Assembly (NCBI RefSeq): GCF_000520995.1
Contig: NZ_JACA01000023.1
Location: 1 to 64,000, forward strand
DNA length: 64,000 nucleotides
Direction: 5' to 3'
Source: Aquimarina macrocephali JAMB N27
GTDB taxonomy: Bacteria > Bacteroidota > Bacteroidia > Flavobacteriales > Flavobacteriaceae
In this document: positions 43,514-53,142 of the stretch, piece by piece
How positions within the stretch are numbered: the first letter of the stretch is position 1
How the letters are laid out: the number at the start of each line of letters is the position of its first letter
The notes under the pieces: model-generated
What the model saw: only the letters and a program-made list of their open reading frames with translations
Told to the model about the DNA's origin: nothing
Database searches by the model: none
Program-made: the position numbers and the translations under genes

Positions 43514-43885
43514 ATGACTAAAAAAGAAATCGGTAACGATCAATTAATTACTCAAATATTAAAAGGTATTGAAGAAGTAAAAGGTAAAGATATTAATATT
43601 TTAGATCTCAGAGATATCGAAAATACAGTATGTAACTACTTTGTAATCTGCAACGGAACTTCTAATACGCAAGTAAATGCAATTGTAAGCTCTATCCAAA
43701 AAACGGTAAGTAAAGAACTCAAAGACAAACCTTGGCATATAGAAGGTAGTGAAAATGCAGAATGGGTATTAATTGATTATGTTAATGTTGTTGTGCATGT
43801 TTTCCAAAAACACATCAGAGAATTCTATGACATAGAAGGACTTTGGGGGGATGCAAAAACTACAGTTATCGAAACAAATTATTAA
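43514..43885 (+). CDS. rsfS: Ribosomal silencing factor RsfS
   Basis: The 123-residue protein has RsfS/Iojap signatures: LDLRDIENTVCNYFVICNG, then KPWHIEGSENAEWVLIDYVNVVVHVF and a C-terminal REFYDIEGLWGDA. It binds ribosomal protein L14 and blocks subunit joining under starvation. It begins a plus-strand run with ftsH 13 bases later, so they are cotranscribed. Confidence 0.97.
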   Translation: MTKKEIGNDQLITQILKGIEEVKGKDINILDLRDIENTVCNYFVICNGTSNTQVNAIVSSIQKTVSKELKDKPWHIEGSENAEWVLIDYVNVVVHVFQKHIREFYDIEGLWGDAKTTVIETNY

Positions 43886-43898
43886 AAGAAAACCGTAA

Positions 43899-45851
43899 AT
43901 GGCGAAAGAAAATAAAAAAACAGAACCGAATAAAAAACCAAAGTTTAGTGCATATTGGATTTATGCAATTATTATCATTGGTTTTTTAGTATTGAATTTT
44001 ATGGGTGGAAGTGGATTAGGATCTGCTCCCACTACTTCTCCTTCTGAATTTCAGGAGTTTTTAAGTAACGGAGAAGTAGAAAAAGTAGTGATTGTAAATC
44101 GCCGAAATGCTAAGGTATTTCTTACCGGTGAAGCTAAATCATTAGATAAACATCAAAAAAACAAAAGCAAATCTTTATTACCAGCAAGTCCAAATGATCC
44201 TGACTATCAATTTGAATTTGGTGACTTACAGAATTTTGAAAATAAAATTGCTACAATAAAAAAAGAGAATGGATTATCAACCCAGGTAAATTACGATACC
44301 GAAAGTAATGTCTGGGGAGAAATTTTTATTACTCTCTTACCATTCGCACTAATAATCGGAGTATGGATATTCATCATGCGAAGAATGAGTGGTGGTTCTG
44401 GTGGCGGTGCCGGAGGGCAAATATTTAATATCGGAAAATCTAAGGCTAAGCTTTTTGATCAAAATACTGAAGTTAAAGTTTCTTTTGAAAATGTAGCTGG
44501 ATTAGAAGGTGCCAAAGAAGAAGTACAAGAAATTGTAGATTTTCTAAAAAATCCAGAAAAATACACCTCTTTAGGAGGTAAAATTCCTAAAGGAGCTTTA
44601 CTAGTAGGACCTCCTGGAACCGGTAAAACTTTATTAGCAAAAGCAGTAGCTGGTGAAGCAAAAGTGCCATTCTTTTCTTTATCTGGATCAGATTTTGTAG
44701 AAATGTTTGTGGGTGTTGGAGCTTCTCGTGTTCGGGATCTATTTAAACAAGCAAAAGAGAAATCTCCTGCTATTATTTTTATTGATGAAATTGATGCTGT
44801 AGGTAGAGCCAGAGGTAAAAGTAATTTTTCGGGATCTAATGACGAAAGAGAAAACACACTAAATCAGCTACTTACAGAAATGGACGGTTTTGGCACAAAC
44901 ACTAATGTAATTGTTATTGCAGCTACCAACCGCGCAGATGTACTTGATAAAGCATTACTACGTGCTGGTCGTTTTGATCGCCAGATATATGTAGATCTCC
45001 CGGATATTCGTGAGCGTAAAGAGATATTTGATGTTCATTTAAAGCCGTTAAAGAAAGTTGAAAATGAATTAGATACCGAATTCATGGCAAAACAAACTCC
45101 AGGATTCTCTGGTGCTGATATTGCAAATGTATGTAACGAAGCTGCTTTGATTGCTGCAAGAAAAGGAAATAAAGCAGTAGGGAAACAAGATTTTCTTGAC
45201 GCAGTAGATAGAATTGTTGGAGGATTAGAGAAAAAGAATAAAATTATTACCCCTGATGAAAAACGAGCTATCGCTTTTCATGAAGCAGGTCATGCAACTG
45301 TAAGTTGGATGTTAGAACATGCTGCTCCACTGGTAAAAGTTACTATTGTACCCAGAGGGCAATCTTTAGGTGCTGCTTGGTATTTACCAGAAGAAAGGCT
45401 AATTGTACGACCAAATCAAATGCTTGATGAAATGTGTGCTGCTTTAGGAGGTCGTGCTGCAGAAAAAGTTATATTTAATGAAATTTCTACAGGTGCTCTA
45501 AGTGACTTAGAAAAAGTAACTAAGCAAGCAAGAGCTATGGTTACAGTATATGGATTAAATGAGAAAGTAGGAAACCTTACCTATTACGATTCTTCGGGAC
45601 AAAGTGAATATAATTTCACAAAACCATATAGTGAACAAACCAGTGAGCTTATTGATAAAGAAATTTCGAATATAATTGAAGAGCAGTATCAACGTGCAAT
45701 TAAATTATTAGAAAAGAATAAAGACAAACTAACAGAATTAGCTGAAGTCTTATTAGAAAAAGAAGTAATTTTTAAAGATAACTTAGAGAAAATTTTTGGC
45801 GAAAGACCATTCGGCAAAAAAGAAGAAGAAATCATTAAAGAACCTTCTTAA
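43899..45851 (+). CDS. ftsH: ATP-dependent zinc metalloprotease FtsH
   Basis: This 650-residue membrane AAA+ protease degrades unneeded membrane proteins and regulators. Two transmembrane segments (about 19-37 and 147-163) flank a periplasmic region. The AAA domain has Walker A GPPGTGKT (about residue 237), Walker [10 protein letters not shown] and the SRH region [20 protein letters not shown]. The zinc site is HEAGH at about 461-465. A Gly-rich stretch (GGSGGGAGG) precedes the AAA domain. rsfS is 13 bases upstream. A strong terminator follows, so the LUD gene is in a separate unit. Confidence 0.98.
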   Translation: MAKENKKTEPNKKPKFSAYWIYAIIIIGFLVLNFMGGSGLGSAPTTSPSEFQEFLSNGEVEKVVIVNRRNAKVFLTGEAKSLDKHQKNKSKSLLPASPNDPDYQFEFGDLQNFENKIATIKKENGLSTQVNYDTESNVWGEIFITLLPFALIIGVWIFIMRRMSGGSGGGAGGQIFNIGKSKAKLFDQNTEVKVSFENVAGLEGAKEEVQEIVDFLKNPEKYTSLGGKIPKGALLVGPPGTGKTLLAKAVAGEAKVPFFSLSGSDFVEMFVGVGASRVRDLFKQAKEKSPAIIFIDEIDAVGRARGKSNFSGSNDERENTLNQLLTEMDGFGTNTNVIVIAATNRADVLDKALLRAGRFDRQIYVDLPDIRERKEIFDVHLKPLKKVENELDTEFMAKQTPGFSGADIANVCNEAALIAARKGNKAVGKQDFLDAVDRIVGGLEKKNKIITPDEKRAIAFHEAGHATVSWMLEHAAPLVKVTIVPRGQSLGAAWYLPEERLIVRPNQMLDEMCAALGGRAAEKVIFNEISTGALSDLEKVTKQARAMVTVYGLNEKVGNLTYYDSSGQSEYNFTKPYSEQTSELIDKEISNIIEEQYQRAIKLLEKNKDKLTELAEVLLEKEVIFKDNLEKIFGERPFGKKEEEIIKEPS

Positions 45852-45876
45852 AGATATTATTTTTACTTGTAAATTG

Positions 45877-45918
45877 AAAAATCTTAACCTAACGGAATAT
45901 TAGGTTAAGATTTTTTTT
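45877..45918 (+). terminator. Intrinsic terminator after ftsH
   Basis: ATCTTAACCTAA pairs with TTAGGTTAAGAT around a 7-base loop, with A and T runs outside. It lies 25 bases after the ftsH stop. The end overlaps a possible -7 box (TATCTTTG, 45918-45925) for the LUD gene. Confidence 0.8.
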
Positions 45919-45967
45919 ATCTTTGGAGGTAATGTAAAACCGTAATTTCCCAATCTTAATCTAAAAA

Positions 45968-46579
45968 ATGAGTCTATTTAGAAGAATATTTTCCTCAAAA
46001 TCTAAATCAGACCAGAAGAGCAAGGAACGTCACTTAGATGATCGCAGTAAATATATGCCAGAAATCGATTTACCGATTGATGAAAGCTTTATGATAAATT
46101 TCAAAAGAAACGGTGGTAAGTTTCTTTATTGTGATGATGAAAATGAAGTTTCTGATTCTTTTGATAAGATTCTTTTGGAAAATGATTGGTATGAGAAAGA
46201 TGTATGTTGTTTTGATATTGCTTTGGAACATAAATTCTCTGATTTCAATCTAAATTATGTTAAAAACTTTTCTGCCTCTTTCTTTTTTGCTACTTGTGAA
46301 TATTTAATTGCAGATAACGGATCTATATTAGTGTCTTCAAACCAACTTAGAGAGAAAAAACTCACCGAACTTCCTGACAATTTTGTGATTTTAGCAGCTA
46401 CCAGTCAGCTAGTTAAAAATATCGGCGAAGGATTGAAAGGCATAAAAAATAAAAACAAAAATTCTATTCCTTCTAACATTACTACAATTAAAGATTTTGA
46501 ACCGCAAAAAGAAAAGGATTTCTTAAGCTATGGAAATAGTTCAAAAAATTTATATTTGCTGCTGCTGGAAGATTTATAA
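45968..46579 (+). CDS. LUD-domain (LutC/YkgG-like) protein
   Basis: The 203-residue protein has a basic N-terminal helix and a LUD domain, seen in ASFFFATCEYLIADNGSILVSS and NFVILAATSQLVKNIGEGL. LutC and YkgG take part in lactate utilisation together with LutA and LutB. Those partners are absent here. The next gene, cdsA, begins 1 base after its stop codon, so they form one unit with psd and the acyl-CoA-binding gene. In this context a role in membrane lipid synthesis is possible, but it is only inferred. Confidence 0.82.
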   Translation: MSLFRRIFSSKSKSDQKSKERHLDDRSKYMPEIDLPIDESFMINFKRNGGKFLYCDDENEVSDSFDKILLENDWYEKDVCCFDIALEHKFSDFNLNYVKNFSASFFFATCEYLIADNGSILVSSNQLREKKLTELPDNFVILAATSQLVKNIGEGLKGIKNKNKNSIPSNITTIKDFEPQKEKDFLSYGNSSKNLYLLLLEDL

Positions 46580-46580
46580 T

Positions 46581-47390
46581 ATGAAGGAACTGCTTACAAG
46601 ATCTTTATCGGGGCTTTTATATGTCTCTATTTTACTATTATCAATATGTATCAATAGATATACTTTTATTGGGATATTTTTGGTTTTTGGAGTAATCACG
46701 ATATATGAATTTCAAAAACTAGTCCATCTTAGAAATAAAAGATTGTATGTAATATTCATTATCCTCTTAGCGGTGTTAAACATATTTCAGGATAAACTTT
46801 ATTTTTATCTAGTACTTCCTATTTTGGCCCTTACTATTATTACAGAATTGTTTTTAGTAAAAGATTTAGTTACGATTCGTATTATCCCAATGTTCGAGAA
46901 ACGAAAATATCGTACCAGTATTTTTTATCTAATCACATCTATTGTGTTTTTAACTCTTGTGCCGTATTATACAGGAGAATATCAACCTTCTATTATTGCA
47001 GGAGCATTTTTAATCACTTGGGTTAATGATACTTTTGCATATTTGGTTGGGAAAAACTTTGGTAAGCGCAAACTATTAGAACGAATATCTCCAAAAAAGA
47101 CTATTGAAGGATTCATTGGAGGGTTTATTTTCTCTATACTAGCAGGATATTTAATGGCCATATTCTCTGACACTTTATCAATAAACATTTGGTTGATTAT
47201 AAGCATAATTATGAGTATTTTTGGAACGCTGGGAGATTTAATCCAATCTAAGTTCAAAAGACAGGCTGGAGTTAAAGACAGTGGTACTATAATGCCAGGC
47301 CATGGTGGCATATATGACAGATTAGATAGTGTTATATTTGCCAGCCCATTTTTATATGCATTTTTACAAATATTAAAGCATGTTTCATAA
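46581..47390 (+). CDS. cdsA: Phosphatidate cytidylyltransferase
   Basis: The ATG at 46581 gives 269 residues; a longer start at 46530 would overlap the LUD gene by 50 bases. The enzyme makes CDP-diacylglycerol from phosphatidate and CTP. It has about eight membrane helices, and the C-terminal CdsA signature reads SKFKRQAGVKDSGTIMPGHG then YDRLDS. Its stop overlaps the psd start by 11 bases. It feeds the phosphatidylserine-to-phosphatidylethanolamine path. Confidence 0.95.
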   Translation: MKELLTRSLSGLLYVSILLLSICINRYTFIGIFLVFGVITIYEFQKLVHLRNKRLYVIFIILLAVLNIFQDKLYFYLVLPILALTIITELFLVKDLVTIRIIPMFEKRKYRTSIFYLITSIVFLTLVPYYTGEYQPSIIAGAFLITWVNDTFAYLVGKNFGKRKLLERISPKKTIEGFIGGFIFSILAGYLMAIFSDTLSINIWLIISIIMSIFGTLGDLIQSKFKRQAGVKDSGTIMPGHGGIYDRLDSVIFASPFLYAFLQILKHVS

Positions 47391-48027
47391 AGAAGGATAT
47401 AAAATAATATCAGTAGCACTTGTATTATTTCTAGGCATTAATTTGGCCTCTTACGTAGCTATTCAGGTAGACGAATGGCAAATTGCTATATTTTCGGTCA
47501 CATTAGTATTTCTGATTTTGATTTTACAGTTTTTCAGAAACCCTAAAAGAAACACAACAGTTAGTGATAGTACTGTGGTGGCACCCGTTGATGGAAAAGT
47601 AGTAGTTATCGAAGAAGTATACGAAAAAGAACATTTTAAAGATAATCGTTTACAGGTATCAATTTTTATGTCTCCGGTAAATGTTCATGTAACAAGACAC
47701 CCTATAAACGGAAAAGTTACTTTTAGCAAATATCATCCTGGTAAATACCTTGTAGCTTGGCATCCAAAAGCCTCTGAAGAAAATGAAAGAACTACCGTTG
47801 TTGTAAAAAACAATAGCATAGAAGTACTTTATCGACAAATAGCAGGAGCTCTTGCAAAAAGAATTGTAAATTATGCTAAAGAAGGAGAAAAGGTAACTCA
47901 GGGCTCTGATAGTGGTTTCATTAAATTTGGATCCAGAGTAGACGTATATTTGCCTATAGGAACCGAAGTAAGTGTTACTTTAAACCAAAAAGTAAAAGGA
48001 GGAGAAAGTGTTATTGCCAATCTTTAA
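47380..48027 (+). CDS. psd: Phosphatidylserine decarboxylase
   Basis: The 215-residue protein is the short (archaeal/Bacteroidota) form of Psd. Features are a hydrophobic N-terminal anchor, VVAPVDGKVVVIEE, NVHVTRHPINGKVTFSKYHPGKYL and the self-cleavage motif KFGSRVDVYLP near residue 185, where Ser becomes the pyruvoyl cofactor. It turns phosphatidylserine into phosphatidylethanolamine in the inner membrane. It overlaps cdsA by 11 bases, and the acyl-CoA-binding gene starts 2 bases after its stop. Confidence 0.96.
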   Translation: MFHKEGYKIISVALVLFLGINLASYVAIQVDEWQIAIFSVTLVFLILILQFFRNPKRNTTVSDSTVVAPVDGKVVVIEEVYEKEHFKDNRLQVSIFMSPVNVHVTRHPINGKVTFSKYHPGKYLVAWHPKASEENERTTVVVKNNSIEVLYRQIAGALAKRIVNYAKEGEKVTQGSDSGFIKFGSRVDVYLPIGTEVSVTLNQKVKGGESVIANL

Positions 48028-48029
48028 TC

Positions 48030-48296
48030 ATGACCGAAGAAGAATTAAATATTGCCTTCGATAACGCATATAAGCGTGCCTGCAATACTAAAATACAATT
48101 GCCACCCGATGTTATGCTTCATTTCTATGCATATTACAAAAGAGCAACGCATACAGAAGGTTTTTTCACTCCTTCAGGGGATAGCGAACTTAGAAATGCA
48201 TTTAAACTAAATGCATTTTTTCAAGCAAAAAATCTTACCCCAAAAGAAGCCAAAGAAAAATATATCGAATTGGTAAATAAATATATAACCGATTAA
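48030..48296 (+). CDS. Acyl-CoA-binding protein
   Basis: The 88-residue protein is a four-helix acyl-CoA-binding protein. It carries the family pattern LNIAFDNAYKRACN, then LPPDVMLHFYAYYKRATHTE (compare YxxYKQAT) and KLNAFFQAKNLTPKEAKEKYIELV. Such proteins buffer and deliver long-chain acyl-CoA and are mainly eukaryotic, with scattered bacterial members. Here it follows psd by 2 bases, so acyl-CoA supply to phospholipid synthesis is a reasonable inference. The usual Gly-Asp after the AT motif is replaced by His-Thr-Glu. A perfect terminator follows within 2 bases. Confidence 0.9.
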   Translation: MTEEELNIAFDNAYKRACNTKIQLPPDVMLHFYAYYKRATHTEGFFTPSGDSELRNAFKLNAFFQAKNLTPKEAKEKYIELVNKYITD

Positions 48297-48297
48297 T

Positions 48298-48333
48298 AAA
48301 AAGGCCTTGATTTATATAAATCAAGGCCTTTTT
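48298..48333. terminator. Bidirectional terminator between the acyl-CoA-binding gene and valS
   Basis: AAGGCCTTGATTTA pairs perfectly with its complement around TA, with A and T runs outside. It sits between convergent genes and so can serve both. Confidence 0.85.
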
Positions 48334-48360
48334 ATTAATTATTATACTACCTAATTACAT

Positions 48361-50994
48361 CTAATTGCTCAAACTCTTAAGGCTTGACTTTATAGTAGCA
48401 ATTTTAGCTTCGGCATCAGCTTGTTTCTTCTTTTCGTTAGCAATAACCTGGTCTGGTGCATTATTTACAAAACGTTCATTTTGTAATTTTTTCTGAACAG
48501 ATTTCAAGAAACCTTCTGTATACGATAGTTCATCAGTTAATTTCTTAATTTCTTCTTCTACATTGATCGCTCCAGAAACCGGAATGAAATACTCATTAGA
48601 TTTCACTCTAAAAGAAAGTGCTCCTTCAACCTTAGCATCTACATAGTTTAATGCCGACAAGTTTCCGAGCTTACTAATTACCGTATCAAAAGAGGCGCTA
48701 TTATTTTCACTATTTAATACAGATAATTCGATAGTTTCTTTAAACGCTATATTTTTCTCTTTTCGTATTGTTCTAATTCCAGAAACTACTTCTGCCGCAA
48801 TCTCGAATTCTGCAATCAAATTTTCATCAACTGCTTGTGGTTCTGGCCAACTGGCAATGATCAATGCTTCTTCTGGTGTTCTATCTGTGATCTGTTGCCA
48901 TATTTCTTCAGAAATAAAAGGTACAAAAGGGTGTAAAACCTTTAAATTATCTTCTAAAATTTTGATTACCTCCTGGTATGTTTTACCATCAATGGGACTC
49001 CCATATGCAGGTTTAACCATTTCTAATAACCAACTACAGAAATCATCCCACACCAACTTATACGTAGTCATCAAAGCATCGCTAATACGATATTTTGCAT
49101 AACTATCTTCGAGTTCCAAGAGTGTTTTCTGAAATTTTGAGGTATACCATGCTATCGCCATAGCAGAAGATTCTGGTTGATCTATAGTAGCATCAATCTC
49201 CCACCCTAGAATAAGTCTAGAGGCATTAAATATTTTATTAACAAAGGCACTACCCTGCTTACACAAGTCTTCATCAAACATTAAATCATTCCCTGCAGGA
49301 GAACTTAGTAACATTCCTACCCTAATACCATCTGCTCCATATTGATCTATTAAGTCCAAAGGATTTGGAGAGTTACCTAAAGATTTAGACATTTTACGGC
49401 GTTGCTTATCCCTTACAATACCTGTAAGATATACATTAGTAAAAGGTTTTTCTCCTCGATACTCATATCCAGCAATAATCATACGCGCTACCCAAAAGAA
49501 TAAGATTTCTGGTGCAGTAACCAGGTCATTAGTTGGATAATAGTAATTGATCTCTTTATTATCTGGTTCTAAAATACCGTTAAAAACACTCATAGGCCAT
49601 AACCAAGAAGAAAACCAGGTATCCAAAGCATCAGGATCCTGAGTAAGATCTGCATTGGTCAACTCGGTATTTCCTGTCTTTTCTTTAGCCAAAACCAAAG
49701 CCTCTTCTCTACTTTCTGCTACTACAAAATCTTCTTTGCCATCCCCATAGAAATATGCCGGTATTTGGTGCCCCCACCATAACTGGCGTGAAATGTTCCA
49801 ATCTCTAACATTTTCCATCCAGTACCGATAGGTATTTATAAATTTTTCGGGAACCAGGTTTACCTCTTTATCTAAAACAGCATCTAATGCTGGCTGAGCA
49901 AGGTCTTTCATTTTTAAGAACCACTGATCACTTAATTTTGGTTCGATCACAGCTTTGGTACGCTCACTAGTCCCTACTTTATTAAGATGTGTTTCAGTTT
50001 TTGCAAGTACTCCAATACGCTCAAGTTCCTTTACAATCTCTTTACGAACCACAAAACGATCTTTTCCTTCATACTGCAATCCATAAGAATTCAATGTAGC
50101 ATCATCATTAAAGATATCTATAACTTCTAGATTATGCCTATCTCCCAAAGTCTTATCGTTAAGATCATGAGCAGGTGTCACTTTAAGACACCCTGTACCA
50201 AACTCCATATCCACATATTCATCTTCGATTATAGGTATAATGCGGTTAGCGATAGGCACAATAGCTTTTTTACCCTTAAGATGTGTAAATCGATCATCAT
50301 TTGGATTAATACATATTGCAGTGTCTCCCATAATTGTCTCTGGTCGAGTGGTTGCAATAGTTAGTGTATCTTCTGTTCCTTCTATTTTATAGTTCAGGTA
50401 ATATAAATTCCCTTGTTTTTCTTCATAAATAACCTCTTCATCAGATAAAGTAGTCTTAGCCTGGGGATCCCAATTTACCATTCTATAGCCACGATAAATC
50501 AATCCTTTATTATAAAGATCTACAAAAACCTTAATTACAGACGAAGACAAGTTGTCATCCATTGTAAAAGCAGTACGCTCCCAATCACAAGATGCTCCTA
50601 ATTTTTTTAATTGCTCCAGGATAATGCCACCATGTTTATGGGTCCACTCCCAGGCATGTTCTAAAAACTCTTCTCGGGTAAGATCGTTTTTATCAACTCC
50701 TTCTTCTTTTAACTTAGCAACGACTTTAGCCTCTGTTGCTATTGATGCATGATCAGTTCCCGGTACCCAGCATGCATTATACCCCTTTAGACGGGCTCTA
50801 CGGATTAATACATCCTGAATTGTATTGTTAAGCATATGTCCCATATGCAAAACACCAGTAACATTTGGCGGCGGAATGACAATAGTATACGCTTCTCTTT
50901 CATCAACCTCTGAATGAAAATAGTTATTTTCCATCCAGTAGGCATACCACTTTTCTTCTACCGATTTTGCATCATATTTTCCTGCTAAAGACAT
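48361..50994 (-). CDS. valS: Valine--tRNA ligase
   Basis: The 877-residue class I synthetase charges tRNA-Val. The HIGH motif is [15 protein letters not shown] and KMSKS is RKMSKSLGN. An editing domain lies between them ([12 protein letters not shown]). A C-terminal coiled coil ([20 protein letters not shown]) ends the protein. Length is typical. It is a single gene with no neighbour in its direction; no T-box-like leader is visible in the upstream 255 bases, which hold the heptad repeats at 51041-51199. Confidence 0.98.
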   Translation of the reverse strand: MSLAGKYDAKSVEEKWYAYWMENNYFHSEVDEREAYTIVIPPPNVTGVLHMGHMLNNTIQDVLIRRARLKGYNACWVPGTDHASIATEAKVVAKLKEEGVDKNDLTREEFLEHAWEWTHKHGGIILEQLKKLGASCDWERTAFTMDDNLSSSVIKVFVDLYNKGLIYRGYRMVNWDPQAKTTLSDEEVIYEEKQGNLYYLNYKIEGTEDTLTIATTRPETIMGDTAICINPNDDRFTHLKGKKAIVPIANRIIPIIEDEYVDMEFGTGCLKVTPAHDLNDKTLGDRHNLEVIDIFNDDATLNSYGLQYEGKDRFVVRKEIVKELERIGVLAKTETHLNKVGTSERTKAVIEPKLSDQWFLKMKDLAQPALDAVLDKEVNLVPEKFINTYRYWMENVRDWNISRQLWWGHQIPAYFYGDGKEDFVVAESREEALVLAKEKTGNTELTNADLTQDPDALDTWFSSWLWPMSVFNGILEPDNKEINYYYPTNDLVTAPEILFFWVARMIIAGYEYRGEKPFTNVYLTGIVRDKQRRKMSKSLGNSPNPLDLIDQYGADGIRVGMLLSSPAGNDLMFDEDLCKQGSAFVNKIFNASRLILGWEIDATIDQPESSAMAIAWYTSKFQKTLLELEDSYAKYRISDALMTTYKLVWDDFCSWLLEMVKPAYGSPIDGKTYQEVIKILEDNLKVLHPFVPFISEEIWQQITDRTPEEALIIASWPEPQAVDENLIAEFEIAAEVVSGIRTIRKEKNIAFKETIELSVLNSENNSASFDTVISKLGNLSALNYVDAKVEGALSFRVKSNEYFIPVSGAINVEEEIKKLTDELSYTEGFLKSVQKKLQNERFVNNAPDQVIANEKKKQADAEAKIATIKSSLKSLSN

Positions 50995-51040
50995 ACTTTG
51001 GTCTAATTTTTGAGTTTAGAAGTGCAAAAGTACTTATTAA

Positions 51041-51199
51041 AGTATGAAGTACGAAGTTAGAAATATGAAAATTTAAAAAAAACCGAGTAATGAAATTAAA
51101 TAATGCACCTATAAAAATATAATAGTTTATAGCCTGCATTATATTAAAATTTCTAACCTCACACCTCTAGCTTTTGACCTTTTACTTTTAGGCTTCATT
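51041..51199. repeat. Two facing arrays of degenerate 7-base repeats
   Basis: From 51041, seven-base units run AGTATGA, AGTACGA, AGTTAGA, AATATGA. From 51151 to 51199 units run TTCTAAC, CTCACAC, CTCTAGC, TTTTGAC, CTTTTAC, TTTTAGG, CTTCATT, whose complement has the same rough GTnnRAA form. The unit at 51056-51062 is the exact complement of 51151-51157. The two arrays lie between the divergent valS and DUF1573 genes. I have seen comparable GTnnGAA heptads between flavobacterial genes, but no function is known to me. Confidence 0.5.
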
Positions 51200-51250
51200 T
51201 TGCAGTTGAATAAAAAGTAAGTACTTTTACGTTTAATAAAAACCTACATC

Positions 51251-51655
51251 ATGAAAAAAATAATGATAATTTTATTTATTGGTGTTCTTGGCACAACCTT
51301 AAATGCACAAGACACTAATAAAGCACAAATAAAATTTAAATCCGAAGTTGTTGATTATGGCGAAATCGCCAAAGGCAGTGACGGTGTACGCAAATTTGAA
51401 TTTACAAATACAGGAAATGCTCCTTTAGTCATCTCCAGAGTATATTCAAGCTGTGGATGCACTATTCCTAAAAAACCAGAGCAACCAATTGCCCCAGGAG
51501 AATCTGGTGTTATCGAAGTTAAATATGATACCAAAAGAGTGGGACCAATTCGCAAAACTATCACAGTAACATCCAACGCAGGAGATACTCCTACAATGGC
51601 TATAAAAATTAAAGGAACTGTACTTGATAAAAGTGTTTTAGAAAAGAAAAACTAA
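51251..51655 (+). CDS. DUF1573 secreted protein
   Basis: The 134-residue protein has a signal peptide ending LNAQ and one DUF1573 immunoglobulin-like domain: VVDYGEIAKGSDGVRKFEFTN, then SRVYSSCGCTIPKKPEQPIAPGE with its conserved Cys pair, and KYDTKRVGPIRKTITVTSN. DUF1573 proteins are common in Bacteroidota as periplasmic or surface proteins of unknown role. A terminator follows. Confidence 0.92.
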   Translation: MKKIMIILFIGVLGTTLNAQDTNKAQIKFKSEVVDYGEIAKGSDGVRKFEFTNTGNAPLVISRVYSSCGCTIPKKPEQPIAPGESGVIEVKYDTKRVGPIRKTITVTSNAGDTPTMAIKIKGTVLDKSVLEKKN

Positions 51656-51678
51656 GCACTTATACAATAAATAGCAAC

Positions 51679-51709
51679 AAAAAAGGGTACTCCAGAGTAT
51701 CCTTTTTTT
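51679..51709. terminator. Bidirectional terminator after DUF1573
   Basis: AAAAAAGGGTACTC pairs with GAGTATCCTTTTTT with one G-T pair around CA, followed by T residues. It lies between the convergent DUF1573 and protease-like genes. Confidence 0.8.
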
Positions 51710-51713
51710 GTTT

Positions 51714-53063
51714 TTAAATTACTTTTTTAAGAGAGAAATTGTAGATTATTTCTATCCCTAATCGCTCTATTTTCATCTTGATTTTCCTTCCCTCTTCAAA
51801 ATAAAACATATCATTTAGATCAGAAAGTTTATACCTATATGCATTTCTACCATTTACTTGTAAAATAACATCTCCTTTTCTTAGGCCAACAAGATCGGCT
51901 GGCGAATTGGGTCTAACATCTAAAATTTCATACTTAGGCTGAAGAATAAAGTTATTTGTGAGCTCAATCGTTTTTTGGTTTATTAATTTATTTAACCCTA
52001 AATACACTCTATCTTCTTCTTTATAATTTCTTACTGCTGTAAAACCAGTATGCTGAATAGTAAGCCCGCTCATGTTATAATGAAAAGGTTTATTAAAAAA
52101 GGCATTCTTTTTAAAAGATATTTTCTTGCGAGTATAATCTAAAATAAGATTAAATCTTCTTAAGACATTTCCTCCTAAAGACCCTTGCCTATTATTTAAA
52201 GATATTCCTTGTATATATATAGAATCCGGAAATGAAGCTGTTACCTCCTTCATTTTAAAATCACCAATATGAAGTTCTTTAATCTTAGTTTTTTCTCCAT
52301 ATATATCTCCGCTAAAACCTTTACCCAAAAAATCTCTAAAGGAATTATCACCAGCATATATTCCTTTTTCTTTATTCTCAAATAACCATAACGAAGAGCC
52401 AGACCCCGAATCTAATAAAAGATTAATATCAATCAATCCATTAGCAGATTCATATTGAGCTGTAATAAATGGTCTTTTCTTTTTTTCTCTAAAATCAATT
52501 TTAGTTTGATAACATTTTTTGCACTTTTTATATGTATACGATCCTGGATTATACATTTTTATGTACTGTTTTGCATAATTAATGTCCAAAACAAAATTTT
52601 TAATAAAATCATGACCTATAATGCCATGTACAGGAAATCCCATTCTGGGAGAAAAGTTAATTGATTCATCTAAAACCAGGTAAATCTTATGATTAGTGCT
52701 AACCGCATCACCTATCCTTACCTCATTATTGATTGATTTTATGGCTTCTACCGGTTTATTGTCACCTAACCCTCTAAGGTAAATTTTCGAAGCATTCTTA
52801 AGCTCTAAGGAACTTTTATTATCTACACTAAAAATAATTGTTGATCCAACACCAGTATCTAAAATAAAGGAAAGTTCGACACCATTTACAATAACAGGAA
52901 CTACAATAAGGTTATTTGCCAATTCAAATCTAATCTTATCACTTTTTTTCCCAATAGGCAACTGGAAGCTTTCTTGAGCAAAAAGAGCGGCATTAAAGAT
53001 CAGAAATAGTACTAAAATCTTACTTTTAAGAAAATGACAAAAATCTAGTAGAAATACCTTCAT
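51714..53063 (-). CDS. Retropepsin-like aspartic protease with PDZ domain, copy A
   Basis: The 449-residue protein has a signal peptide (ALFAQ), two aspartic protease halves and a C-terminal PDZ domain. The first active-site motif is FILDTGVGSTIIF (Asp at about residue 68) and the second is LLLDSGSGSSLWLF (about 215). The PDZ region (about 385-445) contains VRPNSPADLVGLRKGDVIL and LNDMFYFEEGRKIKMKIERLG. It is a periplasmic or surface protein. The neighbouring copy B, 79 bases upstream, is clearly homologous over the full length. The substrate is unknown, and whether both motifs are active cannot be shown here. Confidence 0.9.
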   Translation of the reverse strand: MKVFLLDFCHFLKSKILVLFLIFNAALFAQESFQLPIGKKSDKIRFELANNLIVVPVIVNGVELSFILDTGVGSTIIFSVDNKSSLELKNASKIYLRGLGDNKPVEAIKSINNEVRIGDAVSTNHKIYLVLDESINFSPRMGFPVHGIIGHDFIKNFVLDINYAKQYIKMYNPGSYTYKKCKKCYQTKIDFREKKKRPFITAQYESANGLIDINLLLDSGSGSSLWLFENKEKGIYAGDNSFRDFLGKGFSGDIYGEKTKIKELHIGDFKMKEVTASFPDSIYIQGISLNNRQGSLGGNVLRRFNLILDYTRKKISFKKNAFFNKPFHYNMSGLTIQHTGFTAVRNYKEEDRVYLGLNKLINQKTIELTNNFILQPKYEILDVRPNSPADLVGLRKGDVILQVNGRNAYRYKLSDLNDMFYFEEGRKIKMKIERLGIEIIYNFSLKKVI

Positions 53064-53142
53064 TACTCTAAATATAAAAAATATAGTTGAAAAACCTACA
53101 AACTAAATAAGGATTTACAAATTCAAATAAGTTATTCTTTAA

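Noticed and set aside
46982..47419. Minus-strand frame overlapping cdsA and psd
   Set aside because: It lies opposite well-identified genes and carries no recognisable domain.
51041..51199. Heptad tract as a CRISPR array
   Set aside because: The repeat unit is 7 bases and degenerate, far shorter than a CRISPR repeat, with no spacers.
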